DNA from: Buddleja alternifolia
Taxonomy: Eukaryota; Streptophyta; Magnoliopsida; Lamiales; Scrophulariaceae
Length of the DNA stretch: 64,000 bases
Assembly (NCBI GenBank): GCA_019426215.1
Contig: CM033393.1
Location: 28,398,591 to 28,462,590 of the forward strand
Direction: 5' to 3'
The position numbers and the translations under genes were made by a program. Shown here piece by piece: positions 1-10,719 of the stretch (the first letter of the stretch is position 1; each line of letters begins with the position of its first letter). Below the pieces are notes generated by a model. That model saw only the letters and a list, made by a program, of their open reading frames with translations. It made no database searches and was not told where the DNA came from.

Positions 1-2
1 GA

Positions 3-444
3 GCCGACGATGCCAAATAGTGGGTGAGTGAGACACGGAGGAAGACGAGGAGACGAGAGCTGTGGAAGGTGCATGAAAGGGGTGAAGATCACCATCACTG
101 TTGCTTCAAAGGAGGAGAGCCCCAGTCCTAAGATCCTTTATAGAAAAACCACAAGGGTCAAATTCAATGGAGCAGTTATTATCTTGGGTAAATTTTCGAA
201 CAGAAATAAGATTTTTGACAAGAGAAGGGGATACAAGAACATTTTTAAGATGAAGAGTACGATAGGGAGAAGTTAACACGGAATTACCTGTGAAATTAAT
301 TGGAAGTACATCACCATTTCCCACAACAATAGAATTAGAATTGACATTAGGCACAATATTAAATAAATTACCTTGGTGAGGAGTCATGTGCGACGAAGCT
401 CCGGTGTCCAAGTACCACTGATCATCAGGCTGAGTGAGTGTCAT
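3..444 (-). pseudogene. pol: copia protease and pre-integrase start of C1, with nonsense codon
   Basis: The frame opening at 444 carries the aspartic protease active site DTGASSH near residues 13-19, followed by the LVKNLISVRKF block of the copia protease/gag-pre-integrase region. A TGA stop lies at positions 108 to 106 on the minus strand. The same frame then stays open to the window edge and contains TIWHRRL, the usual beginning of the His/Cys pre-integrase domain. The stop is thus a single point mutation in an otherwise readable protein. Confidence 0.75.
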
Positions 445-1498
445 TGTCTGAAAAAGTGAAGATACCTCCGTGGGCTATGGAGAAGTAGTAGGGGCGGCAA
501 AGGCAGCTGAAAATGCTTGATGAGGAGCCCAATAGGGAGTTGGGCCGAGCAGGCCCACTGAAAGAGAGTGGGGGACGCCTGGGGATTGTTGGAGGAAGAC
601 ATTGGGCTGGACAGCAACAGAGGCCCAAGCGCTGGAGGGGGACTGATTGGTTGTGGTCCAATGTGTAGGGGCTGAAGAGTTGGCTTGTGAAGTGGGCTGC
701 TGAATGGAGGCCCAATTCGCAAGCTGAAATGAACCTGGGCTAGTGGACTGAAAATTGGTGGGCGCTGATGGAGCAGCTGAAAAGAGTAATTATTAGGAGG
801 CCCAAAATTTGATTTGTTGCCATGAATCTGCTCGTGTGATGAGCCACCTCCACGACCTTGAAACTGGCTGGTGCCCCTACCACGATTTCGATTATTATTT
901 CGATAAGGCAGTGGAAGATTGAGTGGATGGGGAGGTAGTAGTGAAACCTGATTCACGGGATTCATAAAGTAAAAAGAGATTACGAACTTTGGAAAAAGAG
1001 GGAAGGGGAGATTTTGTGGTGATGACTGTGACAATGGGAAGGTAAGACTCGGGAAGGCCTTGTAGGAGTTGGAGGATCAAATCTTGCTCTTTAATTGGAT
1101 TATCAAGGTCGACTAAGTTATCCGCCAAAAACTTCATCTCTTGACAGTACTGAGAGATGGATAGGGATCCCTTTTGAAGGTTTCGAAATTTTTCATTTAT
1201 TTGAAAGGAGCGAGAGGGTTTGTTATTTCGGAAATTTTCTTCGATGGTAAACCATAAATCATGCGATGTGGCATATTCCAAATCAATGTTTTTGAGAAGT
1301 TTTAAATCAACGGTGGAATAGAACCATCTTTGTAATGAACATGCCGCGCCATAATTTGTAATTTGAATCGGTATCAGTGAGTTTGAAACCAAAGGATGTT
1401 GGAACATTACCGGCGGCGAGGGAAGGGTGTATGGGTGAGGGTTTGGGGGCGGGTGGGGCTGTTTTGGTGTCGGAAGAAGTATCACCATGAATTGACAT
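445..1498 (-). pseudogene. gag: copia gag (UBN2-type) pseudogene of C1
   Basis: The likely start is the ATG at 1498 (reads MSIHGDTSS). The first frame covers the N-terminal part ending in the typical NYKLWRGMF block. A second frame (about 1390 to 945) carries the body with DLWFTIEENF and LQLLQGLPESY, both standard for plant copia Gag. A third frame carries an Arg/Gly/Asn-rich stretch (NRNRGRG) where a nucleic-acid-binding tail is expected. Two frameshifts, near 1390 and 945, therefore break it. I saw no CCHC zinc knuckle. Gag would form the cytoplasmic particle in which the element is reverse transcribed. Confidence 0.75.
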
Positions 1499-1813
1499 GA
1501 TAGAAACGGAGAGGAATCGAAACACGTAACAAAATAAAATTCAAAATAAACAAAGGTAGAAGAAACAACAAGAATTGTACCGTAGGATAGTAACACAATC
1601 AACACAAACCAAGTGGAAGATGACGGGGAGAAGCTTGTTGGAGAAGCACCAAATCGTGATGTGGAAGAAGAGATGGAGGCGTTGAGGGGATCAACAACTT
1701 CAAAGGGAAGGAGATGATTATGAGAGAGGGCCAAGAGACGTCGCTGGCAGCAACGGAAGATGGTGGCAGCGGCTGTTTGGAGGCCAAGGAGTAGGGTTTT
1801 TAGGTTGATACCA

Positions 1814-1950
1814 TGTTAAGGTATTAATTCCCCTTAATATTGTATTGATCATAAAAGCGTTTATATAGAGTACAAGGAGATAATGCAAAAGGAAATAATA
1901 ATAAAGGAAAATACATAAAAATAGAATCCTAACAAATATAAACTCTAACA
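1814..1950 (-). repeat. 5' LTR of copia C1 (137 bp)
   Basis: On the minus strand the repeat starts TGTTAGAG and ends CTTAACA, giving the usual TG...CA ends and matching short inverted termini. A TATAATA-type promoter motif (TATATAA on the minus strand, 1867 to 1861) sits about 85 bp into it. The primer site follows immediately. At 137 bp it is unusually short for copia. The partner LTR is outside the window, so the outer end at 1950 rests on the terminal motif alone. Confidence 0.7.
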
Positions 1951-2040
1951 AATAAATGTTCCATCTGCTTTTCTGATTTGATATAATATTCCTAATTAAA
2001 TATCTTCAATAATATTTTCTGGGAAGAGTTTATAAAATAT

Positions 2041-3755
2041 TTTAAATATAAAAAATGCAGAAAAAATTAAAGAAATATTATATTTAAAAAAAATTCAAAA
2101 AATGCCACAAATAGAATTAGGTTTAGAAAAATACCATATTGCGCCTTGGGGGAAGGCGCATTCTGACTCCGCCTTCGCCCAAGGCGCAGTCAATCCAAGA
2201 ATTAAAAAAAATTATCACTTCCTCAGGATGATTTTTCGAAGTTTTTTGTACATTTTCGGGCTTCGACTTCAACACAAAAAATGTAGATTGACTCACAAAA
2301 ATTATAACCGTACGACAATTGATTCATTTCGATATCCGGGTGAGAAAATATAACATGTTAAAAAAGACACACATATATTGATTTTTTGAAAAAAAATATT
2401 TGTTCGTCATCTTCGGGATGATTTTTCAACATTTTTTGTACATTTTTGAGCTTCGACTTCAAGACAAAAAATGTAGATTAACTCACAAAGTTTATAGCAG
2501 TGTGAGAATTGATTTATTTCGATAACCGGGTGAAAAAATAAAACATGTTAAGAAAGAGATACATATACGGATTTTTAAAAAAAAAAAATCGTCATCTTCG
2601 GGATGATTTTTCGATACTTTCTATATATTTTCGAGCTTCGACTTCAACACAATAAATATAGATTAACTCACAAAGTTTGTAACGGTGAGAGAATTGATTC
2701 ATTTCGATATCCGGGTGAAAAATTACAACATGTTAAAAAAGAGACATATATATGGATTTTTCGGAAAAAAATATTTTTTTGTCATCTTCTGGATGATTTT
2801 TCGACTCTTTTTGTAAATTTTCGGGTTTCGACTTGAACATAAAAAATGTAGATTGACTCACAAAGTTTGTAACTGTGAGAGAATTGATTCATTTCGATAT
2901 CCGGTGAAAGAATACAGAAAGCATCGAAAAATCTCTACATTTTTTATGTTGAAGTCGAACTCCAAAAATATACAGAAAGCATCGAAAAATCATCCCGAAG
3001 ATTGCGAATAAATTTTTTTTCCAAAAAATCCGTATATGTGTGTCTCTTTTTTAACATATTGTATTTTTCACCCGGATATCGAAATGAATCAATTCTCTCA
3101 CCGTTACAAACTTTGTGAGTCAACCTATATTTTTTATGTTGAAGTCGAAACCTGAAAATATATAGAAAGTGTCGAAAAATCATCCCGAAGATGACGAAAA
3201 AATATATTTTTTTCGAAAAATCCGTATATGTCTCTTTTTTAACATATTATATTTTTTCACCCGGATATCTAAATGAATCAATTCTCACACCATTACAAAC
3301 TTTGCGAGTTAATTTACATTTTTTGTGTTGCAGTCGAAGCCCAAAAATGTACAAAAAATATTGAAAATCATCCCGAAAATGACGAAAAAATATTTTTTTT
3401 CAAAAAATCGGTATATGTGTGTCTATTTTAACATGATGTATTTTTTCACCCGGATATCGAAATGAATCAATTGTCGTACGGTTATAAACTTTGTGTCAAT
3501 CTACATTTTTTGTGTTGAAATCGAGGCCCGAAAATGTAAAAAAAACATCAAAAAATCATCTCCAAGAAGTGACAATTTTTTCTTTTTTAATTCTTGGTTT
3601 GATTGCAGGGTGGACTGCGCCTTGGGCGAAGGCGCAGTCAGAATGTGCCTTCCCCCTGGGCGCAATATGGTATTTTTCTAAACCTAATCCTATTTGTGGT
3701 ATTTTTTGAATTTCTTTTTTTAAAATATAATATTTCTTTAATTTTTTCAAAAAAT
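2041..3755. repeat. large foldback (inverted repeat) with ~190 bp tandem units in each arm
   Basis: The outer ends are reverse complements: the stretch from about 2041 (AAATATTATATTTAAA, then ATGCCACAAATAG and AGGTTTAGAAAAATACC) reappears inverted up to about 3755. Just inside each end lies a GC-rich block (GCGCC..GGCGCA, 2142-2190 and 3617-3663). Each arm then consists of diverged tandem units. The marker ATGATTTTTC starts near 2227, 2418, 2602 and 2792, a period of 183-191 bp, and the inverted units run from about 2930 to 3560. The centre is near 2920-2935. It encodes nothing convincing. It could be a foldback DNA transposon or a hairpin RNA locus. No TSD was identified. Confidence 0.85.
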
Positions 3756-3863
3756 GCATGGGAATAGTTTTTGCTCAAGGACATCCATCTCACTCCAAAT
3801 CAAGTCTCCTAATTAGTCCTTCAAGAAATTAATGAATTAAGTTCATTTGATTCCGTTACAACG

Positions 3864-4179
3864 AAAAGTAATATTAGTGACAATGTTAAAACTCCCACAA
3901 GATCTACATAATGAGTAACAATAATTTTTACTTTGTCAAAATAAAAAATTTAGTGATAAGAGTTTCTTTAAAATTGTTATTATTGACAATTAGTAACACA
4001 TGTATAGTGAAAACACAACTTGAGTGACAACTATAATTATTGTTACTAAAGTTGTGTCACTAATTGCCAATAGTGACAACATTTTCCTTCTCATTATTTA
4101 TCAAGAGTGACAATTTCTATAAAAAAAATTGTCAATTTTATATTGTCACTTGACATTTTATCACTAATATCTTATTTTT
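3864..4179. mobile_element. MITE-like sequence
   Basis: An AT-rich ~316 bp segment has imperfect inverted ends: AAAAGTAATATTAGTGACAA at 3864 against the reverse complement of TTATCACTAATATCTTATTT at 4159-4178. Several further internal copies of TTAGTGACAA and its reverse complement (for example at 4025-4080 and 4105-4150) make it self-complementary. It has no coding capacity. The superfamily cannot be assigned because no clear TSD was found. Confidence 0.4.
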
Positions 4180-4456
4180 GTATTCATTTTTCTATAAATT
4201 ATGTAATGACAATTTTAATTTTAATTTGTTCAATTAGTGTTTGTAAGAAGTATTTTCTTAAAAATAATATGAATCAAATAATATCATTTAAATTTACTTA
4301 AAATAAAATACATGTATATATACATTTACGCAAAGATACGAAAAAACAACACTTTCAAAACTGAGGGGCAAAGTGCAAATAAAATAAGTGGCATCGTACT
4401 CAGTGCGATATTGGGGGAAAATGCTTTTTACCCTTTGTCAAATGAGACCACACAAC

Positions 4457-4658
4457 CAAGACCTGTTGGTCTAGTGGTATCCACTTCTCACTTTATGTGA
4501 GAGGTCCTGAGTTCGAATCTAGGCTGCCACAAGTTGTGGCTCTTCCCTCCTTTATGGAGCTATATAGAATCTTTATGGCTCAAGATTATAACTATCAACC
4601 TGGGTTTGTCAGACTAGATATGTAGGGTCTTCCCCTCCCTCTTGAATTAAAAAAAAAC
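4457..4658 (+). mobile_element. tRNA-derived SINE with 15-bp TSD
   Basis: The 5' head resembles a tRNA gene: a box A-like TGGTCTAGTGGTA near 4467 and a box B GAGTTCGAATC near 4509 would form an internal RNA polymerase III promoter. A tRNA-unrelated body follows and the element ends in an A-rich tail (AATTAAAAAAAAAC). It is flanked by a perfect 15-bp direct repeat ATGAGACCACACAAC (4442-4456 and 4659-4673). That is what LINE-mediated target-primed insertion leaves behind. The intact TSD suggests a fairly recent insertion. The SINE family name is not known to me. Confidence 0.9.
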
Positions 4659-4673
4659 ATGAGACCACACAAC

Positions 4674-6003
4674 AATTATATATAAGTAACACATTCATTA
4701 GTTTATTACATGAGCTAATGATAATTTACTCTCCAAGCCATGAACAAGTTTTTGGAGTTAAAAATGTATTTCAGAGAATGATAAAGAGAACAATATTGAA
4801 AACATTTAGTCACATATGAAGTGCAAGTAATAGCTTTACAACTCGAGGTGCTTCCTGACCAAGACGTTTTAAAGTAAACAGTTGTTGCTAATTTGGAGGC
4901 ATTTGATCATTGAACGTGATCCCGGCTGTGCATTGTTATGAAATTGAAGACCAATGCCATCAATTTGGTGGAATGAAATTGTTGGGTAAACTTCCTATTA
5001 GTTCAATTGCCTTTAGAACATTGAAAATTGGTCCAATTCACATTTCTGGTCCCATAATTTACGAAAATTTGCAATATTGATCCTTTAATAGTCACGTACA
5101 AAGCTTATGGTTCGTTTTTGTTAAATCATAACGATGCCCCCTTTGTGTCCTTAAATTGCCACATACAAAATGCAATGTGGTGAGTTGCAATTGGTTGGGA
5201 CCAAAAATTAAAAGGGTTTCGCTTATGAGACCAAAATTGCAGATTACCCTTCGTAGGTTAATTTATCTTTATTTATTTCTTGAAAATAAAAACCAACAAT
5301 TAATTTGTTTTGTTTACTGAAAATCTAACAACTGTACAAATATGTTAGTCTAATTAATTACATTCTTTTGTTTGTTATAAATATATTTTGTGTTGTTACA
5401 TATTTCTAGATAATATTTTTATTATAATATAATTAAAATTAAAAGACTAAAACAATATTTCATACATACAATTCAAATAAAATAATATTTTTCTTTCTAA
5501 TTTTAGAAAAAAATTGTAGAATTATCCAACAATATTTTTTTTGTTTAAATAATAATCTATATAATAAATTCTTATTTGTTTAAATAAGAATAATATTAAA
5601 AATAAAATAAAAACATATTTTAATTTGTATCAATTTGAAATAAGCCCAAAGAGGCAAATGCACACAATTTTTAAGATTGTAATTGTTAGAAGAAATGAAT
5701 CAACGGAGAGCACTAGTTATTTATTAAAAAGTAGGAAGAAGTTAGTCGGTAACTAAGCCAAACCTTCTTTTTTTCCGGGGCGGGGGGGAGCTGTGTAAAT
5801 ATAATTATTCCTAAGATGAATATATACTTAACTATCTATATGGCAAACAAGATCTTATATTGCAATGCACGGATGAGTGACATGCGTCCCATGTCTTCCG
5901 ATTCAGTTGGCTATAAAATCAATTCTTAGCCCTTTTTTTTAGTCTATATCTTGCAATAGAAGATTTGAGCCGTAACTATACATGAGATTGGATTGATACA
6001 ACA
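4674..6003. other. AT-rich non-coding stretch with weak dispersed-repeat remnants
   Basis: No coding region is visible. At about 5035-5250 there is a degraded inverted pair (TTTCTGGTCCCATAA at the left, and TTATGAGACCAAAATTG at the right, which is its approximate reverse complement), typical of non-autonomous DNA-transposon remnants. The remainder is simple AT-rich DNA with a short G-run at 5777-5788. Confidence 0.4.
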
Positions 6004-6369
6004 TTAATTGCAACTTTCGTCCCCTAAGTTGGCCTCGTTTTTCACTTCAATCTTGCATACTGGCCACTCGAAATTCTAGTCCTTCAACTTGTAAATTTGC
6101 AACATTTTTCGTCCTTCCAGCCAAAACATTCAAATTTTAGCACATAAATAGTTTAACCTATTATGTTCACACCTAACTCGCTGAGTCAACTGAATTATAG
6201 GGTTAAGCTAGTTTTTGGAGGGAAATATCAAATTTATTCCTCCAATTCCTCTCTACTTAAAAAAGAATAACCCCAAGTGTGAGTTTGAAGATTTGAGTAT
6301 TATATCAATGAATATAACAAGCATCTGTACTTAACTCTTCAACCACTACAACCTTCTCGCTTTTGGGTA

Positions 6370-6565
6370 ATTTTTTTTATTTTTGGTTACCCACCCAGTT
6401 CACCGGAGCTTTGCCTTGACTACATCCGGATCCGACACGGGTCGCACACCTGACAGTAGTGGGTGAGTCTCCCAGCGGAAGTTTTCTGCATTCACAAGGT
6501 CTCGAACCCGAGACCTTGCTTAAACGGAATCGAGCTGCTTACAACTCGGACCAACCCCCGTTGGT
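6370..6565 (-). mobile_element. tRNA-derived SINE (minus strand) with 11-bp TSD
   Basis: Read on the minus strand the element begins ACCAACGGGGGTTGGTCCGA (box A region) and has box B GGTTCGAGACC about 45 bp further on. A GC-rich body and a short T/A-rich end follow (poly-T on the plus strand at 6371-6378). The flanks carry the perfect direct repeat GCTTTTGGGTA (6359-6369 and 6566-6576). It is a different family from the SINE at 4457, since head and body do not match. Box B and the TSD make the call firm. Confidence 0.9.
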
Positions 6566-6647
6566 GCTTTTGGGTACTTTTGCCAATACATGTGTACGTA
6601 AATAAACTTATAAAGTTTTAAGTACAATACAACATAATAAATATTAA

Positions 6648-6669
6648 TTATATATATATATATATATAT
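6648..6669. repeat. (TA)n microsatellite
   Basis: About eleven uninterrupted TA units. No function is implied. Confidence 0.9.
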
Positions 6670-6719
6670 CGTATATATCTATACTTGTGTATCTAACAAT
6701 ATAACGATATATTTATATG

Positions 6720-8818
6720 AATAATTACATCAACACCCCCCTCACGAATGGCCTAATTATAAATGTATATCCCCCATCTTTAGATAATTAGTCACCCCCT
6801 TTAATTTGCAAAAGTTTACATCTAATGTCTGTTAGGGTTACACTTAGGTTCCATCAACAAATTTTGTGATATGATGGAATACTCTTATAATTAATGTTAT
6901 TAACTAATCAGAATTTGAGATTTTGAAAAAAGAAATACAAAAAATACTCAAAAATATTAGAAAGTATTATATAACTATTAGAAAAAATTTGAAAATTATT
7001 AAAATACTTAGTTGATATAAAAAATTATTAAAAAAATTAAAAAGAATAGTAAGTGTTAAAAGTTTCTAAAAAATATAGAAATAGTAAATGTTAGAAAATA
7101 TCTAAAAAGTATAAAGAATATTTAGAAAATATCTGAAAAGTATAAAAACTTTTTAGTAAATATTTGAAATTAATATGAAAATTTGAGAATATCTGAAGAA
7201 TGTTAGTAAATATTAGAATTTATTATAAAAATATTCTAAGAGTATATTGTTGGTCCCTAGTGCCATACGAAATGGTCTAGAAGGGGGAGAGGTTGATTCT
7301 TTTCGAATTTTAAGACTTGTTTTTAGAAAGATAACTTAGATAGCAGTTTTGAGTACTTGATCAAAAGTGGATCAGACGCTCAACACATATATATAAGGGT
7401 TAGCACAGCGAGAGATTTTTGCAAGTCTCTTAATGAGATTGATTAGCCGCTTGGAGAATTACTAAGTTGCTTTGACTTTAGTTTATAAAAGTATGCTTTA
7501 TGATAATATGATGATATGATAATAAATAAAGCAAAAGAGTAGTAAAGATTAAATGACACGAGAATTGAAAGGTTCACTGGGTGTGTGTAATCTCAGCTAC
7601 GTCCTTCTACTCCTTTCCACAGGAAAGAAATTCACTATAATGAATCACAAAAATTCACAAAGATAGCTTAAACACAATAACCAATGGTTAAAACTTGATC
7701 TTGAGTTCCCTGATCACACAGATTTCAACTCAGCTAAGATCTTCTTCTGACAAGCTTCTCTCACTCAGAAATAATTCTTCGTCTTCAACAACTTCGTCAC
7801 ACTAATTCAAGAGGTTGATGGGTTTTATCGAATGCTTGTTTGATTTGGAAAGTTCAAACACTTTTGGAATATCTCTTTAGAAATGATAGTTCTTCTATGA
7901 TTTTTAGCTTAGAAAGATTTTTAGCTACGGAGAATTTAAGCTCTTTGTATATGGATAGATTTTAACAGCGTAAGTGTATATCAATTTTTTGATAATGTTT
8001 CGGTCTTCTGTATTTTAGGTTTTTGCTGTGAGGATCTATTTATAGACTTTCTTGGAATTTATCCATTGGACACATGTAGGCGCGTGTTCAGCACAAAGCG
8101 CGTAATGTTTGGGGTCTAACATAAAACCTATCTTGTCATCATCAAAATATCTAACATGAAATTTCTTAACATATACAAAATATACGTAATATTAGAAATA
8201 TCTCAAAATATTTAGTTATAAACATATCAAAAAATATCTGAAAATATAAGGAATATTAAATCTAAATTTCCCTAAATAATATTTTTGGAAGTTTCAAAAT
8301 TTTAAAGTAAAAGTCCGAAAAATAAAAAGAAAAATAGATGAACCTGAAAGTGAATTCATCGGAGCATCTCCTCCAACACCACTAGCCACCCTGCCACCTC
8401 TCCGCCTCATCAAAGCCCGAGGTTGAATCAATTCTATTGAAATCAATGAAGAAGATGACCATGCGAAGAAGACGTCCAAGTTATGTGGTGAGAAGCGACG
8501 GTGGTGTGATGTGGTGGTGGTAGGAAGCGGCGGTGGGTTGTGTGACACAAAGAAGACGACACATTTTCTTTTGTTTCAATTTTTCCTTTTATATTTCCCC
8601 TTTCTTTTCTCTTTTTTCCATTTTCCATTTTTTATTTTCTGATTTTCATTTTCCTTTTATTTTTTGGGATTTAGTCAAGGGCATTTTTGACTTTTCGACA
8701 ATTTCGTTACGGCAAATTTCATCGTATAAAATTTTGACATGAGGGTGTGAGTAATTTTCGAAAGATGGGGGTATATTTATAGTTAGGCCATTCTTGAGGG
8801 GAGTAGATGCAATTATCC
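6720..8818. mobile_element. non-autonomous TIR element interrupted by a solo LTR
   Basis: The left ~90 bp (AATAATTACATCAACACCCC, then CGAATGGCCTAATTATAAAT and CCCCCATCTT) are matched in inverted orientation at 8720-8818 (AAGATGGGGGTATATTTATAG, GGCCATTCTTGAGGGGAG, GCAATTATCCC). The interior is AT-rich with (A/T)AGAAAATAT-type reiterations (6900-7240) and no transposase. The ORFs around 8294-8742 are CT-rich low-complexity and not convincing genes. Without the solo LTR it would be about 1.2 kb. Confidence 0.6.
7248..8171 (-). repeat. solo LTR of family S, shortened copy (S1, minus strand)
   Basis: On the minus strand it starts TGTTAAGAAATTTCATG and ends GGGACCAACA, the same terminal sequences as the three plus-strand copies at 26775, 43411 and 47346. 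A TATAAATA box reads on the minus strand at 8044 to 8037. At 924 bp it has lost several hundred bases relative to its ~1.5 kb relatives. The flanks TATAT (7243-7247) and TATAC (8172-8176) are a near-perfect 5-bp TSD. No internal retrotransposon sequence is attached. Confidence 0.75.
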
Positions 8819-9046
8819 CAATATATATATATACTTACATAGTCAACATTAACATATAAAATGGCTAAAATATTGTTTAAATAAAAAAATATTATCATAC
8901 AAATAGTTTATAAAATTTAAATTAATAAAATGAGATAATATTAAAAAAAAAAACTTGTATATGTACACAGATGAGACAAATCTTTTTTCATCTAAATGCA
9001 ATAAACATATAAGAATTATATTTATTTATAAATATTTCATATACAG

Positions 9047-9075
<29 letters not shown>
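9047..9075. repeat. (TA)n microsatellite
   Basis: About fourteen TA units in AT-rich DNA. Confidence 0.9.
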
Positions 9076-9077
<2 letters not shown>

Positions 9078-9503
9078 CTTGCTATTCAATATTTTGAATA
9101 ATCAGTTTAGTTAAGGTATGATCGTTGTATTTTGTATGCTATCAAATATTTTTCGTTTGTAATACATAATCTACGTAAGTAAAATATTTAAGTTTATATA
9201 TTTGTTATTCATTTACCTATCAATAAATACATACTCAATCTATTTATATGTTAAAAAAATGTATAATTTATTTAACATTTTAAATTATATAAAATTATGC
9301 TTAGAATAATTTTGCCGCATATGCAAGGCAAATGACAAATTCCGGTCGGCATTTTGAATTTTCATCAAAAAATTGAATTTTTCCTATTGGATTATGAAAA
9401 TTGCGACCGAGACAAAATCTAAATGACTAAAATTCCAAGTGGTCAATATCCAGGAGTCAATTTGATATGAGGTTAACTTAACGGACAAAAATTGCAATTT
9501 TTC

Positions 9504-10719
9504 CCAACATTTTCAAGAACATACCCTAAGAGTCACGTCAGCATGAGTTTTCACGAGAAAATTCAATTATTTGGTGCATTGAGTGTACTATACACGAAAT
9601 GATGTGTATAATGTCACGTTAATTCATTATGTATCATGTATTAATGTGGCATAATATACATCATTTGGTATTAGTAAATCCGGTCCACCAAAAAATTTTT
9701 TGTCCTCGCCTATTCTAAATTCATATGTAGTACAGAAGAATATTATAATTAATCTTTATTAAACATCACATCGTTAAGATAACAAATCGAGTAAAAGTCG
9801 TTGCTAGCTAATATACACCAAAAAAAAAAACTAATAGATGCAAATAAAGTCATCCTTGATTGATTTGGCAGCCCTATTTCTCCCAAAATCTGATGTTGTA
9901 TGATTTAAGTTAGATTGTTTCTTATTTTAATTATATTTCAAATTGTCTGTGTCCTAGTATAATATTGGCAATAGCTAATAAAATAAAGAATCAATTTCTT
10001 ACGTTTTGCTAAAATCTTTGTTTAGTTTTCATCTTATGATGCTCGACAGTGACACAATAAGTATTTTAATATGGACATGAAATATAATAATTCTTAATAA
10101 TTTACGAAATAACATAGATCCAACATGATTATGTAAATATTGATTCCAAGTATTAAGACAAGGAGTGTATGTTTTGCCAATTAGCATGATTTGTAGGCTA
10201 TAATGTTACAAAGGAATATTAAAAAAGTGTATTTAGATGAGGTAGTACTATCTTTTTTATTAAGTCTTTTGATATATATTCAGATGATGTTTATCTTTTT
10301 TTAACTCCCACATTTCAGGAAGAGAGAATACTCATCATGTTCAACATGGCAGCAAACAAGGTATTAATCAGAAAAAATCTATGTTATGGTCCTAGTGTTT
10401 ATATTACACACATAATAAGGTGTATTGTGTGCAGTCTTCATACACATTTATGTGAGAGAGATAGACACAAAATTTACATTCGAACCATTGAACTCTGTCT
10501 GACATAAAATTACTCATACTAACTACATCTAAAAAATGTTGGGCGCAATAGTAGTTGTGTCCAGATTCTATTTTACTATTTAATTTATGAATACGTCAAA
10601 TAACATGTTGGACATATATTGAAGGCATATTATATCTAACAAGTTATCCAAGAGTGTCCAATAAAGTGGATTTTTAGCCATTTTCGTTATGATCTAAAAA
10701 AATGTTCGAGATAGGCAAT
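9504..10719. other. AT-rich non-coding stretch, nothing recognised
   Basis: No ORF, repeat end, RNA gene or regulatory motif stands out in these 1.2 kb. Confidence 0.4.

Larger units (their letters stand above)
1..1950 (-). mobile_element. Ty1/copia retrotransposon C1, 5' part (LTR, gag, protease), cut by window edge
   Basis: Read on the minus strand this gives, in order, a short LTR (1950 to 1814), a tRNA-iMet-like primer site (TGGTATCAACCT, 1813 to 1802), a gag region and a protease/pre-integrase region running off the window at position 1. The order LTR-PBS-gag-PR is that of Ty1/copia. Gag has lost its frame at least twice and the protease frame carries a stop, so the copy is dead. Reverse transcriptase, RNase H and the 3' LTR would lie outside the window. 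Confidence 0.85.
6004..9503. mobile_element. nested TIR element (outer pair of inverted ends)
   Basis: The left end reads TTAATTGCAACTTTCGTCCC from 6004 and continues for about 130 bp (CCACTCGAAATTCTAGTCC). The right end at about 9340-9503 is its approximate reverse complement (GGACTAAAATTCCAAGTGG-like order, ending ACAAAAATTGCAATTTTTCCC). Between the ends lie a SINE (6370-6565), a second TIR element (6720-8818) with a solo LTR inside, and AT repeats. It encodes no transposase. The ends are diverged, so this is old and the boundaries are approximate. Confidence 0.45.

Noticed and set aside
28..276. Plus-strand ORF of 82 codons at the left edge
   Set aside because: It is antisense to the copia protease/pre-integrase frame, which has a clear DTGASSH site.
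2944..3183. ORFs inside the foldback (also 2102-2353 and 2603-2836)
   Set aside because: They are the same tandem unit translated in different places, on both strands, with no protein-like features.
2041..3755. CRISPR-like array
   Set aside because: Unit length (~190 bp), divergence, inverted arms and the eukaryotic context exclude it.
4467..4530. Possible tRNA gene (box A and B present)
   Set aside because: The acceptor arms do not pair, and the sequence continues into a SINE body with an A tail and TSD.
8294..8742. Overlapping ORFs on both strands near the end of a TIR element, possible captured gene fragment
   Set aside because: Low-complexity His/Pro/Ser- and Phe-rich translations from CT/TC-rich DNA, no recognisable domain.
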